A stretch of DNA of 64,000 bases from Cryptomeria japonica (taxonomy: Eukaryota > Streptophyta > Pinopsida > Cupressales > Cupressaceae). The notes under the pieces were generated by a model. It was not told the DNA's origin. It was given only the letters and a program-made list of their open reading frames with translations, and searched no databases. Both the position numbers and the translations under genes were made by a program. Of the stretch, positions 23,571-35,316 are shown one piece after another. Positions within the stretch are counted from its first letter, which is position 1. Each line of letters starts with the position of its first letter. The stretch is from assembly GCF_030272615.1 (NCBI RefSeq), contig NW_026729314.1, positions 39,471 through 103,470 on the forward strand, in the 5' to 3' direction.

Positions 23571-25843
23571 TGACCCTCTGTATCAAGTTTCGCCTACAAA
23601 TTGATACACACATTACAAGTTGTAGTATTATTTTGGGATATTTTAGGTTTTCTTTGAATAATGTGGACAATTGATTCATGGTTAAATTTTAATTATGATT
23701 TTTTGGATTGGTCTCATGTTGAGAACATTTTATGTTTGGAAAGAAAAATAAATAGAAAATACAATGTGGTTTAGTTGATATTCAGGATCAACAGGTAAAA
23801 TGAACAATGGCTTGTGCAAGGGTGAAGCGTGTTTTTTTTTTTACATAAATGGGGGATGAAGCAAATGTAATTACCTTTGCATCTTATGATGATTATAAGT
23901 CCATGATACCTCAATTACAAAGCTAATATGTTATACTAATGGTTTTGATTGAGTGTGATTTGATATTAGATTTGAAAGAAGCAAGCGACTCAAAATTAAA
24001 CTCATAACCAAGAGGTAAGTACTTCCATTACATGATATGGACATAGTTGACATTTATTTCAATCTTTCTATTATAATTGTAGTTGCTTCTATATGTGCAT
24101 CATATGGTATAAAAATTCTCGTGATGTGAGTAAAGATAAGAAATTTAGGTGAAAAATTTAAATCAAATACTTGATGCTACTTCCAAGGTTCAAATGGATT
24201 CTATGAATGAGGATGTATAATTTTAAAAGTTTTTTTTTTTGTCTTCCTTTTTATCCTTATTTTGATTACATTACATAAAAGATTATTTAATTATTCTTCT
24301 AAAGTCTAATATAACCTAAGGTGGAAGTGAAAAATGCAACATGGGCTAATTTCTATACAATATTAATATGGAATGAACAAATATTTTTTTGAGTGGATAG
24401 AGTATAGTGATTTATCTATGATAAACGAAGTAGATGGAATATTATTTTCTTTACATGATGATTATAAGTCTATCTTGATTTGCTATGGTATGATCTTAGA
24501 CCCGGAAGAGTCAAGTGGTAGGAAAATACACTTTATGAAAATGAGGTAATACGATATGCACACTTTAACATTGATGAAATCTCCCATGTATGGTTCAATG
24601 CAATTCTTTACAAGCTTTGAAAAGTGACTAAGATCAATTCACTAGAATATAATTCTAGGAACCGATTTGTATGTACATCTTAAAAATATAGATATTTCAA
24701 GCATTATTGTGTTGTATCGTAATTTAGGAATTCATGAACCCAACTACAAAGTTATTCACCTTTTGTTGAATGCCAAGGTTGTAGTAAGTAAATTTTCAAA
24801 ATGTTTACTTGTGTGTGTGTGTGTTGGGTAGAGTTGTGGATAATAATAGCATTTTAGAGATGTTCGAATATTGTTTTTTGAAAAAAATTCCACACTAATG
24901 CTATTCGGCAGTTACAATACTTAACGATGGAAGTAATAGAAAAGATGGAGGGCATGCAAATGGGAGAGGACCCTATGAAAGAAGACGTAGGAGGTGAATG
25001 TTGCTGGTATGAAATGGGAAGGGGTTTTGGGGAATTTCAAAAAGTATTGGGAAATTTGTTTTTGGAATTCTTTTGGTAGCTTGAAAATTTGTTATCTGGA
25101 TCAAAGTTTGGGGATAAGAAATTTTTTTTCTTGCTGAGGCAGCTTCGTGGAGAATTTCGAGGGGAAAAGTTTGCAACGTCTGGAAATCTCCCTCAGCCAT
25201 TGGATTCTAGGTTGAGATTCTATTATTCTTGACTAGTTTCTTGTATACCTGTTAATGTTTCAGTAGATTCTATTTTCATTACTTCTATCAAGATTGGTAT
25301 TTAGATTTCGTTGCTACGCCATGGCTACATTTTGCAAATTCTTAGTCCCGTTTTGCTTATTTCCTTTTGGGATCTTTTGTGATCTATCTTCTAGTTTCTT
25401 TTTACTTTCTGAGTGTTGCTCTGCACATGTTACCTTTTAAATCTAAATCCCTCTAACAGCATAGATTTATTCATTATTTTATTATCACGGTTATCTTCAT
25501 CCTGAAGAATTTTGTTTTGCTTTTGCCCGATAACTTGGATTGATAAGCATTCTTTCCTCATAAAATTTCTCAAATTGGCAAGCTTTCCCTATCATCAATA
25601 TACATTTATATATTTATTCCTCCTATACGATCAACATCGGTTTGCCCTCATCACTATTCGATTAATAACAATCAATAGATTTGCTTGTTACCGATCCCTT
25701 ATCAGAAGTCGTGGCTATGTTATTTACCCTGTTTCCTATCTGGCCATTTTGCATGTCGTCCCTTGCTAACCAATTTTTATAGATAATCGACAGTCATGTT
25801 GAAGATGTACCTTCAGTCAGAATCTTAGGTCCCAATTCTACAC
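23571..25843. other. AT-rich non-coding stretch
   Basis: Unrelated to the accessory ORF after about 23570. No coding frame has family features; the minus-strand frame at 25200-24973 is short and unassigned. A short (GT)n sits near 24812. Confidence 0.5.
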
Positions 25844-25883
25844 ATCAAATGTGTAAGTGGCCTATCGGCCTTACACATTTGAT
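25844..25883. repeat. Strong hairpin: 17-bp stem, two-base bulge, TATC loop
   Basis: Left arm ATCAAATGTGTAAG, bulge TG, GCC; loop TATC; right arm GGCCTTACACATTTGAT. The arms are perfectly complementary apart from the bulge. Smaller palindromes follow at about 26108-26124 (CGGTTGT/ACAACCG) and 26156-26173 (CCGATTA/TAATCGG). Confidence 0.85.
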
Positions 25884-28573
25884 CAATAAATCAATAATAT
25901 TTAAACCTATTAATCATATAGTATTTCCTATAATATTTATGCTCTATTATATTCCACCTATATCGATTATTGGCTGATTATGATTGTATTCGTTCAAAAC
26001 ATAATTCTCTATGATTGATTAATATCGGTTATGCTATTAATTATGTTGATTATTAATCATAACCAATTCCGTCCTTGTCATCGGGTTTCTTGGATGGTTT
26101 ATAATCATCGGTTGTTTACAACCGATTGTCTAATATGATTTCAATTTAACCTATCACCGATTATAATAATCGGTCTATAACAAACCATCATAGTATATGA
26201 GGCTTGGTATCTCTTAGGATAATCATGACTTCTATAAAACCCGTTGAGCTTCATATATATTGTGTGTTTCATTTTTGAAGAACTAGGAATGGAATAGGAC
26301 AGGGAAGTGATACAATATACTACATTCTATATAATCTTTTGCAGTCAGTGAAGATAATATAACAGAACGATAAAGGTAAGAGGTGAATATATATACAGAA
26401 GTCAATACCCTTAAATACATAATACACAGTAGATCAGAGGTGCGAATAACATACAAGCATCCATAAATATATAGATCGTGGATATTAGACTCATGTTGGA
26501 TATATGAATGGTGGCAGACCAAAAGGAAAATCAATATCATACTCAGTGAACGAATATCGATCCATAAAGATTAAAGGACTACATACACTGATAGAATACA
26601 ATAAGTAAGAAATAGATCAATGTTTGATAGACAACATACCACATCAGACTAAAACGACTTGCAGACAGAGACAAACCAAACACAGTGAACAAGATCAATT
26701 TGGATTTTGACTATAGCTAATCATATGATTGAAGATCGAACAGTCATCAGGCTGATATTATATCAGAGAATGTTATGGATTCCATTGAGTAACAATTAGG
26801 ATATTGTGGTCGGGTGGTTAAGCAAAAGTAGGGATTTTTAATTGGAACTACAATTCTTTCAAAATAACCGTAAGGGACAGTAGAGATTTACTTATAATGT
26901 AATAGGGATGCTTGTATCTTGGTTATAAGAAGTTGTTATGTCATAGATGTTTTGATGGTTTACTAACCAATTTAAAATATGCATTGGCAAATAATTTCTT
27001 TGTAGTCTTAAACAATTAATTGGTGGTTTATTTGTAGCATATCGATTGATATTATATTAATGCATAGTCCTTGGATTATTTAACTTTGGTCATCGATTAG
27101 AAGTGCACTAGACTATAGGAAATCATGAACTCTATGATAGGGCCTCAGTATGGTCAGCAACTTGATGTTTAATAGTATTGCATGCTCGACATGTACGTAT
27201 TCTCAGTTGTTTTGTTGATCACTATATCCTATTGAACTTGTGGAGAACCCACACCAAATAGTCTCTTGTAAAGAATGATTATTGATGAGCTTAAAATATG
27301 CTCATAATTTGGATGTTACGATAAACTTTTAAATGCCTTTACTTTTGTTATTTCATGGATGTTCAGACTTTGTTGAAACCTTTTTGGGATATCTTGTAGC
27401 AAGATACTTTTATATTCTTGCAGCTCATTGTGTTGACTTGATTGCATTTATTGCCCCGTTGACTCCCTAAAATGACTGATATATCGTATACAGTTTTTGA
27501 GTGATGAAGTAAATTTAAATGTGTGATTAATGAATAGATATCATGTATATGCCATACGCCTTTTCTGTTGCCTATTACCTTTTGTTGCGGGTTGTTGAAG
27601 AATGAGCGAGTCAAGCACAGCCGATCTCGGCCTTGCAGTAAAGTCCATTTCCTACACGACTTCGAGGGAGCTCCGGCGAAGACTCTGTGACCGAAACCAT
27701 GGGAAAGAATTTTAATGGCAGTTAATCTAGAAAGAGTGGAGCGCTAGATTCTCTCTAGATCGGGTTGAACGCATAAATTCATTTATGAAGTTTGTTCCTT
27801 GATTTGGGGATATATTTTACTCCCACGTCTTTCTTTGATGGAGTTAGTTAGTTAGTTGCTCTCCTGTTTTAAATAAAGCTCTCCTCCTGCGCGAGAAAAG
27901 AGAGAAGATAGATAGAGTAAGATAGAATCAAAGTAGTAGATATCATGTAAGAATCAATATGATAATGAGAGACAGAATTTGTTTAACCAGAGACAGAGTT
28001 TGTTGTTAGTTTCCACATCAACAAAACAATGTATACCATTCTGTTTTTATGAATAAAGTTCAATGAAGTTCTGAGTTTAGCATCTGTGTAATCAGGAGAT
28101 GCTTGCTAAGGGGGCCCACTTAGTAGGTATTTGTAGGTAGTTAGTTAATTGTTCTTTCTTGATTAGCTTCAGTTCTGTAAAGGTTTTATACAAATTTAGC
28201 TTTACATTGCTCCTGCAGCACAAGGAATCCATCACTGTGCCTGTTCCTGCAACATAAGGCCAGTTCATAGTTTGTGTTTCAGTTGTAGTTATCATGATTT
28301 CTATTTTAATCAAATCATAGTTGAGTTAAAGAGCTTTGCATTACCTTCTTGTAACGTAGGTAGAATTTTTTTCCAGTATGTATTTCTGCTAAGATTTGAC
28401 CAAAATGAGTTCCTAGTGCATATATTTTGCTGCGCCATTTAAAGTATACGTCCCCTGGTTTGACAAGTAAATGAACATCTACAGAGAGAGATATTGGTCA
28501 CCTGTTGGAATGTCCAATTCCCAAGAAAGGTTTTACTGTGATTTTCATATCCTTTTGTGGGCGCGACTATTTT
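25884..28573 (+). other. Non-coding region, probably including the 5' LTR of gypsy element C
   Basis: No coding frames with family features. The last kilobase has LTR-like features before the PBS: AAATAAAGCTCTCC (27872), GAATAAAGTTCAATGAAG (28050) and an end near 28569 just before TTTTTGGCGCC. The LTR start cannot be located because the partner LTR is missing. The earlier part is rich in ATCGGT and ACCGAT words. Confidence 0.4.
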
Positions 28574-28591
28574 TGGCGCCGTTGCCGGGGA
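28574..28591 (+). promoter_or_regulatory. Primer-binding site of gypsy element C (tRNA-Asp type)
   Basis: TGGCGCCGTTGCCGGGGA is complementary to the 3' end of plant tRNA-Asp, the site used by Athila-like Ty3/gypsy elements. It lies 117 bp before the gag start. Confidence 0.9.
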
Positions 28592-28690
28592 TGGCGTCTA
28601 GCTAGGAGTTTATCAGAAGTCATTTTTAGCATTAGTTTAGCTTGTTAGTAAAATTTTCTAGATCCTTCAAGCCACTATTGATCATATTGC

Positions 28691-30022
28691 ATGCATAGAA
28701 GAAGAAGAGACGCCCTGGGAAGGTTCCTCTCTGAAAATCTATTTATTGAACTACCATTTGACCCAGCTGACAACGAACCTGAGGAAAATCCATTCACTCT
28801 ATTATTCCAGCAACCAAACATGGCAAATAATCCACCTCCTGCATTTGAGTTTCCCATTGTTCCTCAGGGAGACATTGGCAATCTTAAAAATATTCCCTCT
28901 TCTTTGCTTCCAAAGTTTTATGGCCTGGTCACAGAGGACCCAGAAACCTTTCTGTTTGAATTTGATGTCCTCTGTTGCAGTTATGACTACAACATAGACA
29001 CTCATAAACTAAAGTTATTTCCTTCCACCTTGAAGGAAGGAGCTCTTAGATGGTTCATGAGTCTAGGAAGTGGTGTCGTCGATAGTTGGGAGGTCATGTA
29101 GACGAAATTCCTTGAAAAGTATAAGGAATATTGTAAGAGCACCAGCAAAAGTGATGACATATTCCGAATTCAGCAGAAGGACGATGAAAGTCTGAAAGAT
29201 TATATTTCCAAATTCTTGTTTTCACTAAAGAGGAACTCAAACCATACTCTCAACGATGACTTTCAGAAACTACTGTTTCTAAGGGGTATCAGTGATGCCT
29301 GTATAGATGCCCTAGACCTAATAGGAGGAGGTGATATAACCCAGCTGCCTTGGGATGATATAAAGAAAATATGTCTTAACTACTCTCGAGCAATAGTTAA
29401 GAAAGGTCAAGGTCATCAAGCTACAATAGGGAAGTCTTCTACTAGTGGAGTTTCCCGAATGGAGATAACAAATTTGCTATCTGACTTCAAGTAGGACATC
29501 ATTAATAATATGGCTACACAACTGGATACTATGCAAGCTCGGAAGAAACATGAGGAGGCTGAAGTAGTTTTGTCCGAGTTCTGTCCACACTGCAGACAAA
29601 AGAAGCGTGACTGCAGATGCAAGATGGTAGCTAATTTGGAAGCCAAACAACTACTTACTGAATTCAAGCCAGTAGAAGGAGATGATGATCAAGTGTTCTT
29701 TGTTGCACAAAGGAGACCATGGGCCCAAAGACAAGGTATGCCTCAAGACCCTTTAACTTTTGGTAATTCTTATTCTGGCTATAATAACCAATGGCAACAT
29801 GCATATGGACCACCACCACCTTGGAATCCACCTCAACCAAATTGGCCTAATTATCAGAACTAGCAATGGCAATCCCCTCAAGGAGGATGGCAGCAGCCAC
29901 AAGGGCAATGGACCCCACCTTCAGGAAATTGGCAGCAAAATCCTCAATGGTGAGGCCCTCAGTAATGGCAAAACTAGTCCTCTAGATTCCTGCAGCTTCC
30001 ACAGCCACAACCATAGGCCCTT
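28691..30022 (+). pseudogene. Gag of Ty3/gypsy element C
   Basis: Capsid/nucleocapsid precursor. From Met 28691: a basic start (MHRRRRDALGR), a Pro-rich linker, then the retrotransposon gag core (LLPKFYGLVTEDPETFLFEF, KLFPSTLKEGALRWFMSL, KFLFSLKRNSNHTLNDDFQK, LFLRGISDACIDALDLIGGG). A Cys cluster follows (EFCPHCRQKKRDCRC, about 29577-29621), then a Gln/Trp/Pro-rich tail. The frame never shifts but has stops at 29099, 29492, 29861, 29951, 29963, 29975 and 30014. Each is one transition away from a Gln, Arg or Trp codon. It reads straight into pol in the same frame. Confidence 0.88.
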
Positions 30023-33000
30023 ATGCCGCCTCCTGCAGTAACTGCCACAAATTTTAGACCTCCAAAACAAACGCCTATGCCTGCCCAATCGTTGCCCAAT
30101 CCCAATAATAAGAAACAGCAGCAGCCTGCGTATCTTGCTGAAGCCAACCAATATCAAGCCTATGCTTTAAATGCTAATGACATCCATTTGAGGTCTAGAA
30201 CTACTTTACCTACTCCAAAACCACCTCTGATTACTGAAATACCAGATTCTCCCCATGAAGAATCTACTATACATGTTGTTCCCACTAAGCACATGCCCAT
30301 AACTGATACAGTTCCTAAAGAGCCTGTTCTACAAAATCAAGACAAACCACCTTTTCCTCAGAGGTTGCAAAGTACTACATATAAACCCATGGAAGAACAC
30401 ACTTTTGATATTCTGGATCAACTCAAGAATGTGCAGATTCAAATTCCTTTATTTCAGGCTATTAAAGATATTCCTATTTTTGGAAAAGTTATTAAAGAAG
30501 CCTGTTTGAAGAAGCCTGGACGAAAGAAAAAGGATCCTCAAACAATTCATGTACTAGGAAAATTGGCTGATATAATGTTGGGAAATGTAGTTATTCCAAA
30601 GTATATTGACCCTGGAAGTCATGTAGTGCAGATAAATTTAAATGGCCAAGTTGTAAAAAATGTTTTGATTGATTTAGGTGCTGCCATTAATGTCATGACA
30701 AAGCATACTATGGACTCCCTGAACATTTTAAACATTAGGTCTACACCCACAGTTCTGCAGCTTGTAGACAGCTCCACAGTTAAACCTGATGGCATAGTAG
30801 AAGATGTAATTGTCATTCTTGAAACTTGGGAGTATCCTACTGATTTCACAATATTATCGGTTAAGACAACTTTAGGAGGATATCCAGTTATTCTTGGTAG
30901 ACCATGGTTAGCAATTGGTGATGCTTTTATAGGATGCCATTCTGGAGATATGACCATTTCTGATGGACAATCCACAAAGAAATTGGCTTTGTATCCGCCT
31001 GCTAGACCTCAGCCAGATTTGTCCCAACCTGTTTGGCTAGATGTGGGGGAGGAAATTGAAAAAACCAATTCTTTGGCTCAATTAATGATGATTCAAAATG
31101 ACCCATTCTCACAACTTCAGAGTGAAGATGCTTTGCTGTTTCAAATTTTACAGTATAACTCTGATACAGGTAGTTCATCTGATCCAAATGGTACTCATTT
31201 ACAATGTTTCCTACAGCAACCAGATTCTGAAAGTTCACTACCTAAACTTTCAGCGATTTTTCATAATTTGCTTCCACAGGAGGTACAAACATTATCTGTA
31301 GACTCTATGAGTAATCTCACGGAGCAGATAGAATTGTCTCAAGGTCATTGTTTGAATATCAATAACAAGCTGTCACAGTCCCAACAGGTTGACCTATTAA
31401 AAATGCTACAAGAACAACATAAAGCTTTTGCATGGGAATATGGGGACATGCAAGGAATAGATCCTCGAGTTTGTACTCATAGGATATATATCAAAGAAGA
31501 TTGTTCACCAATTAGACAACCTCAAAGAAGAGTAAATCCAACACTTAGAGAGATAGTTAAGGGTGAGCTTCAAAAATTGCTTGATGCTGGTTTTATTTAT
31601 CCAATCTCTGACAGTCAATGGGTTTCTCCATTAGTCATTGTCCCCAAGAAAGGTGGAAAATGGAGAGTATGTGTAGATTATAGAGAATTGAACAGTGTCA
31701 CTAAAAAAGATCACTTTCCACTACCTTTTGTAGATCAAGTACTAGATTCATTGTCTGGCAAAAGATATTTTTCCTTTTTGGATGGTTACAGTGGTTACAA
31801 TCAGATAAAAATTGCCCCTGAAGATCAAGATAAGACCACTTTTACCTGTCCATGGGGAACATTTGCTTATTCAGTCTTGCCTTTTGGCCTATGCAATGCG
31901 CCAGCAACATTTTAGAGAGCAGTAATTAGTATCTTTGCTGATATATCTCATGAATGTATGGAGTTTTACATGGATGATTTCACTGCCTATGGAGTCACAT
32001 TTGAAGAAGCACTGGTAAATTTAGAAAAAGTATTGAAAAGATGTAGGTAGAAAAATTTGTCTCTAAACAGTGAGAAGTGTTTTCTAATGATGGAAGAAGG
32101 TATTGTTCTAGGTCATCATGTTTCAAAGAATGAAATTCAGGTCGACCCTGCTAAAATTGAAGTAATTCAAAATTTACAAACTCCTGCAAAACAAAAAGAT
32201 GTCAGAAGTTTTCTTGGTCATGCAGGGTATTATAGAAGGTTTATAAAAGACTTTAGTAAAATTGCCAGTCCACTTTATGCTTTGTTAACAAAGGATTCCC
32301 AATTTGAGTGGACAGAGGCCTGTGAAAAATCCTTCCTACAACTAAAGGACTTGCTTACTAAAGCCCCTATTCTTCAAGGTCCAAAATAGATTTTGCCTTT
32401 TCACATACATGCTGATGCTTCTGACTTTGGCATAGGAGCAGTTCTAAATCAAAAAAAAAATTAAGTTGAACATGCTATTTACTTTATCAGCAAGAACCTT
32501 CAAGGCCCTGAGCTCAACTATACTGTCACAGAAAAAGAGTTGCTTGTAGTAGTGTATGCTTTGAATAAATTTAGGCATTATGTCACAGGTTATTAGATAT
32601 TTGTCCATACTGACCATGCAACAATTAAGTATCTGATGAACAAACCTGCCATCTCTGGTAGGTTGGCACGTTGGCTCCTATTGTTGCAAGAATTTGACAT
32701 TTCCATAATTGACAAACCAGGGAGAGCTAATGTTGTAGCTGACTTTTTATCAAGACTTCAATCAACTGCACCTGTTGAACATGAGATCATTGATGATAGC
32801 TTCCCAGATGAACACTTGTTTTCCATCGCTGCACATATACCCTGGTATGCAGACATTGCCAATTATTTAGCAGCAAACAGAATACCAGACCCCTTTTCTC
32901 CAAAAGAAAAGAGATTGTTAATAGAGAAAAGTTTTAACTTTTCCTGGATTGCAAATATTTTGTTCTACACTGGACCTGATCAAGTAATGCGAAGATGTGT

Positions 33001-33384
33001 AAGAGAAGACGAAACTTATAACATATTGCATGCTTGCTATGATGAACCATGTGGAGGACATTTTGCAGCAAAAAGAACATCAATGAAAGTTCTTACAACA
33101 GGGTACTATTGGCCAACATTACATAAGGATGCTGTGGCCTATACAAGAAAATGTGACAGATGCCAGCGCATGGGATGACCAACTAAGTCCGATGAAATGC
33201 CACTACATCCGCAGATAATAGTCACCCCTTTTGATAAATCGGGGATGGATTTTGTAGGGCCAATTGATCCACCATCAAATGGAAAGTCATACATTCTAGT
33301 TTGCACGGACTATGTAACAAAATGGGTCGAGGTAGCAGCTATGACTCATGCCCGAGATAACAAAGTTGCTGAGTTTCTGTATGA
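30023..33384 (+). pseudogene. Pol of Ty3/gypsy element C: protease, RT, RNase H, partial integrase
   Basis: Domain order PR-RT-RH-INT identifies Ty3/gypsy. Protease: VLIDLGAAINVMT (about 30665) and GRPWLA. RT: SPLVIVPKKGGKWRVCVDYR, LPFGLCNAPATF and the catalytic FYMDDF (about 31965). RNase H: HADASDFGIGAVL, TEKELLVVVYAL, HTDHATIKYL. Integrase: HHCC zinc region (HACYDEPCGGHF...CDRCQ, about 33028-33168) and the first core Asp in GMDFVGP. Stops at 31913, 32048, 32387, 32462, 32594 and 33176 are all in the otherwise unbroken frame. Integrase stops after NKVAEFLYE at about 33384, where unrelated accessory-ORF sequence begins, so the last two catalytic residues are absent. Confidence 0.92.
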
Positions 33385-35090
33385 ACAACCCAAATCAGAT
33401 GAGCAACCCAAACCAGAACCAAAGAGAAGAAATGATAAGAGGAAGATGAACGCTCAAGATTTGATTGATCAGATAATAAATGATGGTAATTTAGATAATA
33501 TTTCTTGATTCTTTGATGGTTTTGAGGAAAAAGACAAGAAACAAATGGAAGAGGCCATTATTTTGTATCTTGTTTCTTTTAGTAGGGCATTGATAGAACT
33601 AGAGAAAATTTTTCCCAAGGAGCTATATGATAAGTTAGAGGTCAGAAAACTACACATTCAGTCTTTGGATCGACAGATTAAGGAGACCGAATTGGTCAAT
33701 CTTTGTCCCACAATAACTCCTCCAGAGATGGATGACTTGATCAATAAAACCGGATCATCAAAATTTAACCCTAAGTATAGAATAAACAGTCTTATGTTGG
33801 AAAGATTTGAAGAGATTAGGAAGGAAACAATTGATATCTGGGTAAGGATTCTTTTGGGTTTAGGCTATGAGTTGAGTTCCAGTTTTATGCAATCCTAGAA
33901 TATTCAATTGCCTAAGGATAAGCAACCAATAGATCAACAAAGTGTAGATATTGAGAAACCGGTAAGCACTCCACCGTATACCACTGTACCGGTTACTGAG
34001 TCACATTTTGTAACAGAGGATATACCAATAGAAAATGTACAGATCATAGAGGATATAGAGGCTGATGTAAATAAGGGTTTAGAGATTAAAGGTGTCAAGG
34101 ATATTAGGTTTTGGATAAGGCACAAAGTGGGAAGCCATCGGTGCACAAGAGATGAAAGATTCTAAAGTTACCTCACTGGCTAATAAGGGTAAGGAGACTG
34201 TGGTGGATCTCTCCTTTAGCTTTGCAATTGACACTTCTGCCATAGCTAAAGGAAATTTACCACAATTTTCCATCAGTTTTGACAAACCCTACCACAAAAT
34301 GTCACTGACAGAGAAGATTTTGGCAGCAACAACTCTTCAGGAATAGGCGACTCAGGAATTGGCTCAGGAAGAGTCAAAGGATAGAAAATTGATTGAACAC
34401 AACTTTGAAGTTTTGAACCGGTTAGTCCTGAAATTTCAAGCTCAGGAAGGTGCAAGATCTTTGGGTAAACTAGAGGAAATCATTGATTTTATCCCCAAGC
34501 ACTATGATTCTTTGTTGAAAATCTCACTAACAGTGGCTAAAGAAAATTTTGTGGTGGCCTGAAAGTTAACATTTTTGCAAATGATTGAGATTGATAAGGA
34601 GAAACTCTAGACCTTGTTGCAATCCATTGATGCAGCTTTGGATGAAGGAGGTAGTGTATAAAATACTTGTCTAGATTTTGATAAGCTCACTAGCTCCATA
34701 GACAAGCAACTATTAGACTGTAAGAAAAACTTAATTCAGATTTCTAACTCTTACAACTCGAAAGTCAATCTAACAAACTCTTTGGATGGTCCAATTTTGG
34801 CAGTTATGGATCAAATTTTTAAATTGGAGAAGGATAGCGACAAAATAATAAGAAGAGAAAATGAGCTTCGGAATTTGATTGGTCCCCGACTTGATAATTT
34901 GTTGTTTCATAAAACAGAGTGTATTTCTAACTTGTAGAAGGAGGATCCCACTACTTTGGATGAAATAGAGTATTATGCCAGTATCTTGAATGGATTCATC
35001 TCCATTTTGGAATCTCTTAAGAAGGGTTGGGATACCTATTTTTCATTCTTGAAGAATATGTATGCAAATATTTTGAAGTTTGTATAGAAC
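33385..35090 (+). pseudogene. Accessory ORF of element A3, C-terminal half
   Basis: Starts at the junction with integrase in the same frame: a Lys/Pro/Glu-rich lead (QPKSDEQPKPEPKRRNDKRK), a helical region (MEEAIILYLVSFSRALIELE, IDIWVRILLGLGYEL), an acidic linker (about 33905-34100), then after a frame change near 34140 helical segments LDDL-like to the end (KLEEIIDFIPKHYDSLLKIS, YASILNGFISILESLKKG). Stops at 33506, 33896, 34344, 34559 and later. The C-terminal helix-rich layout and position before the polypurine tract parallel A2. No catalytic motif is visible. Likely role unknown. Confidence 0.55.
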
Positions 35091-35303
35091 CGACTCATGC
35101 TTATAACTGTACAAAATTATTTGTGGGCACCTCGTTTTGTCATTGATGTCAAAGGGGGAGGCATAAGTGAAAAATGTATATATATTCCTCAGGGGGAGCA
35201 TCGGATGTACATAGAAAACTCATGTACAACTCAGAAGGTTATGGAGATTCAATGGCAATTTCATGGATGGTACCATTTTTCACATGAGTGTTGCCATCAA
35301 TGC
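35091..35303 (+). other. 3' non-coding region of element A3
   Basis: Carries GATGTCAAAGGGGGAGG (35147) and CCTCAGGGGGAGCATCGG (35188), two polypurine-like tracts before the one at the LTR, as if the tract region was duplicated. Confidence 0.5.
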
Positions 35304-35316
35304 CAAAGGGGGAGAT
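35304..35316 (+). promoter_or_regulatory. Polypurine tract of element A3
   Basis: CAAAGGGGGAGAT directly precedes the LTR TGTTGG; the same tract precedes LTR A2 on the other strand. Confidence 0.9.

Noticed and set aside
28573-28592. GGCGCCGTTGCC as a regulatory or CpG-type promoter site
   Set aside because: It is fully explained as the tRNA-Asp primer-binding site of the gypsy element.
30619-30975. 118-codon minus-strand frame
   Set aside because: Shadow of the gypsy protease region on the other strand.
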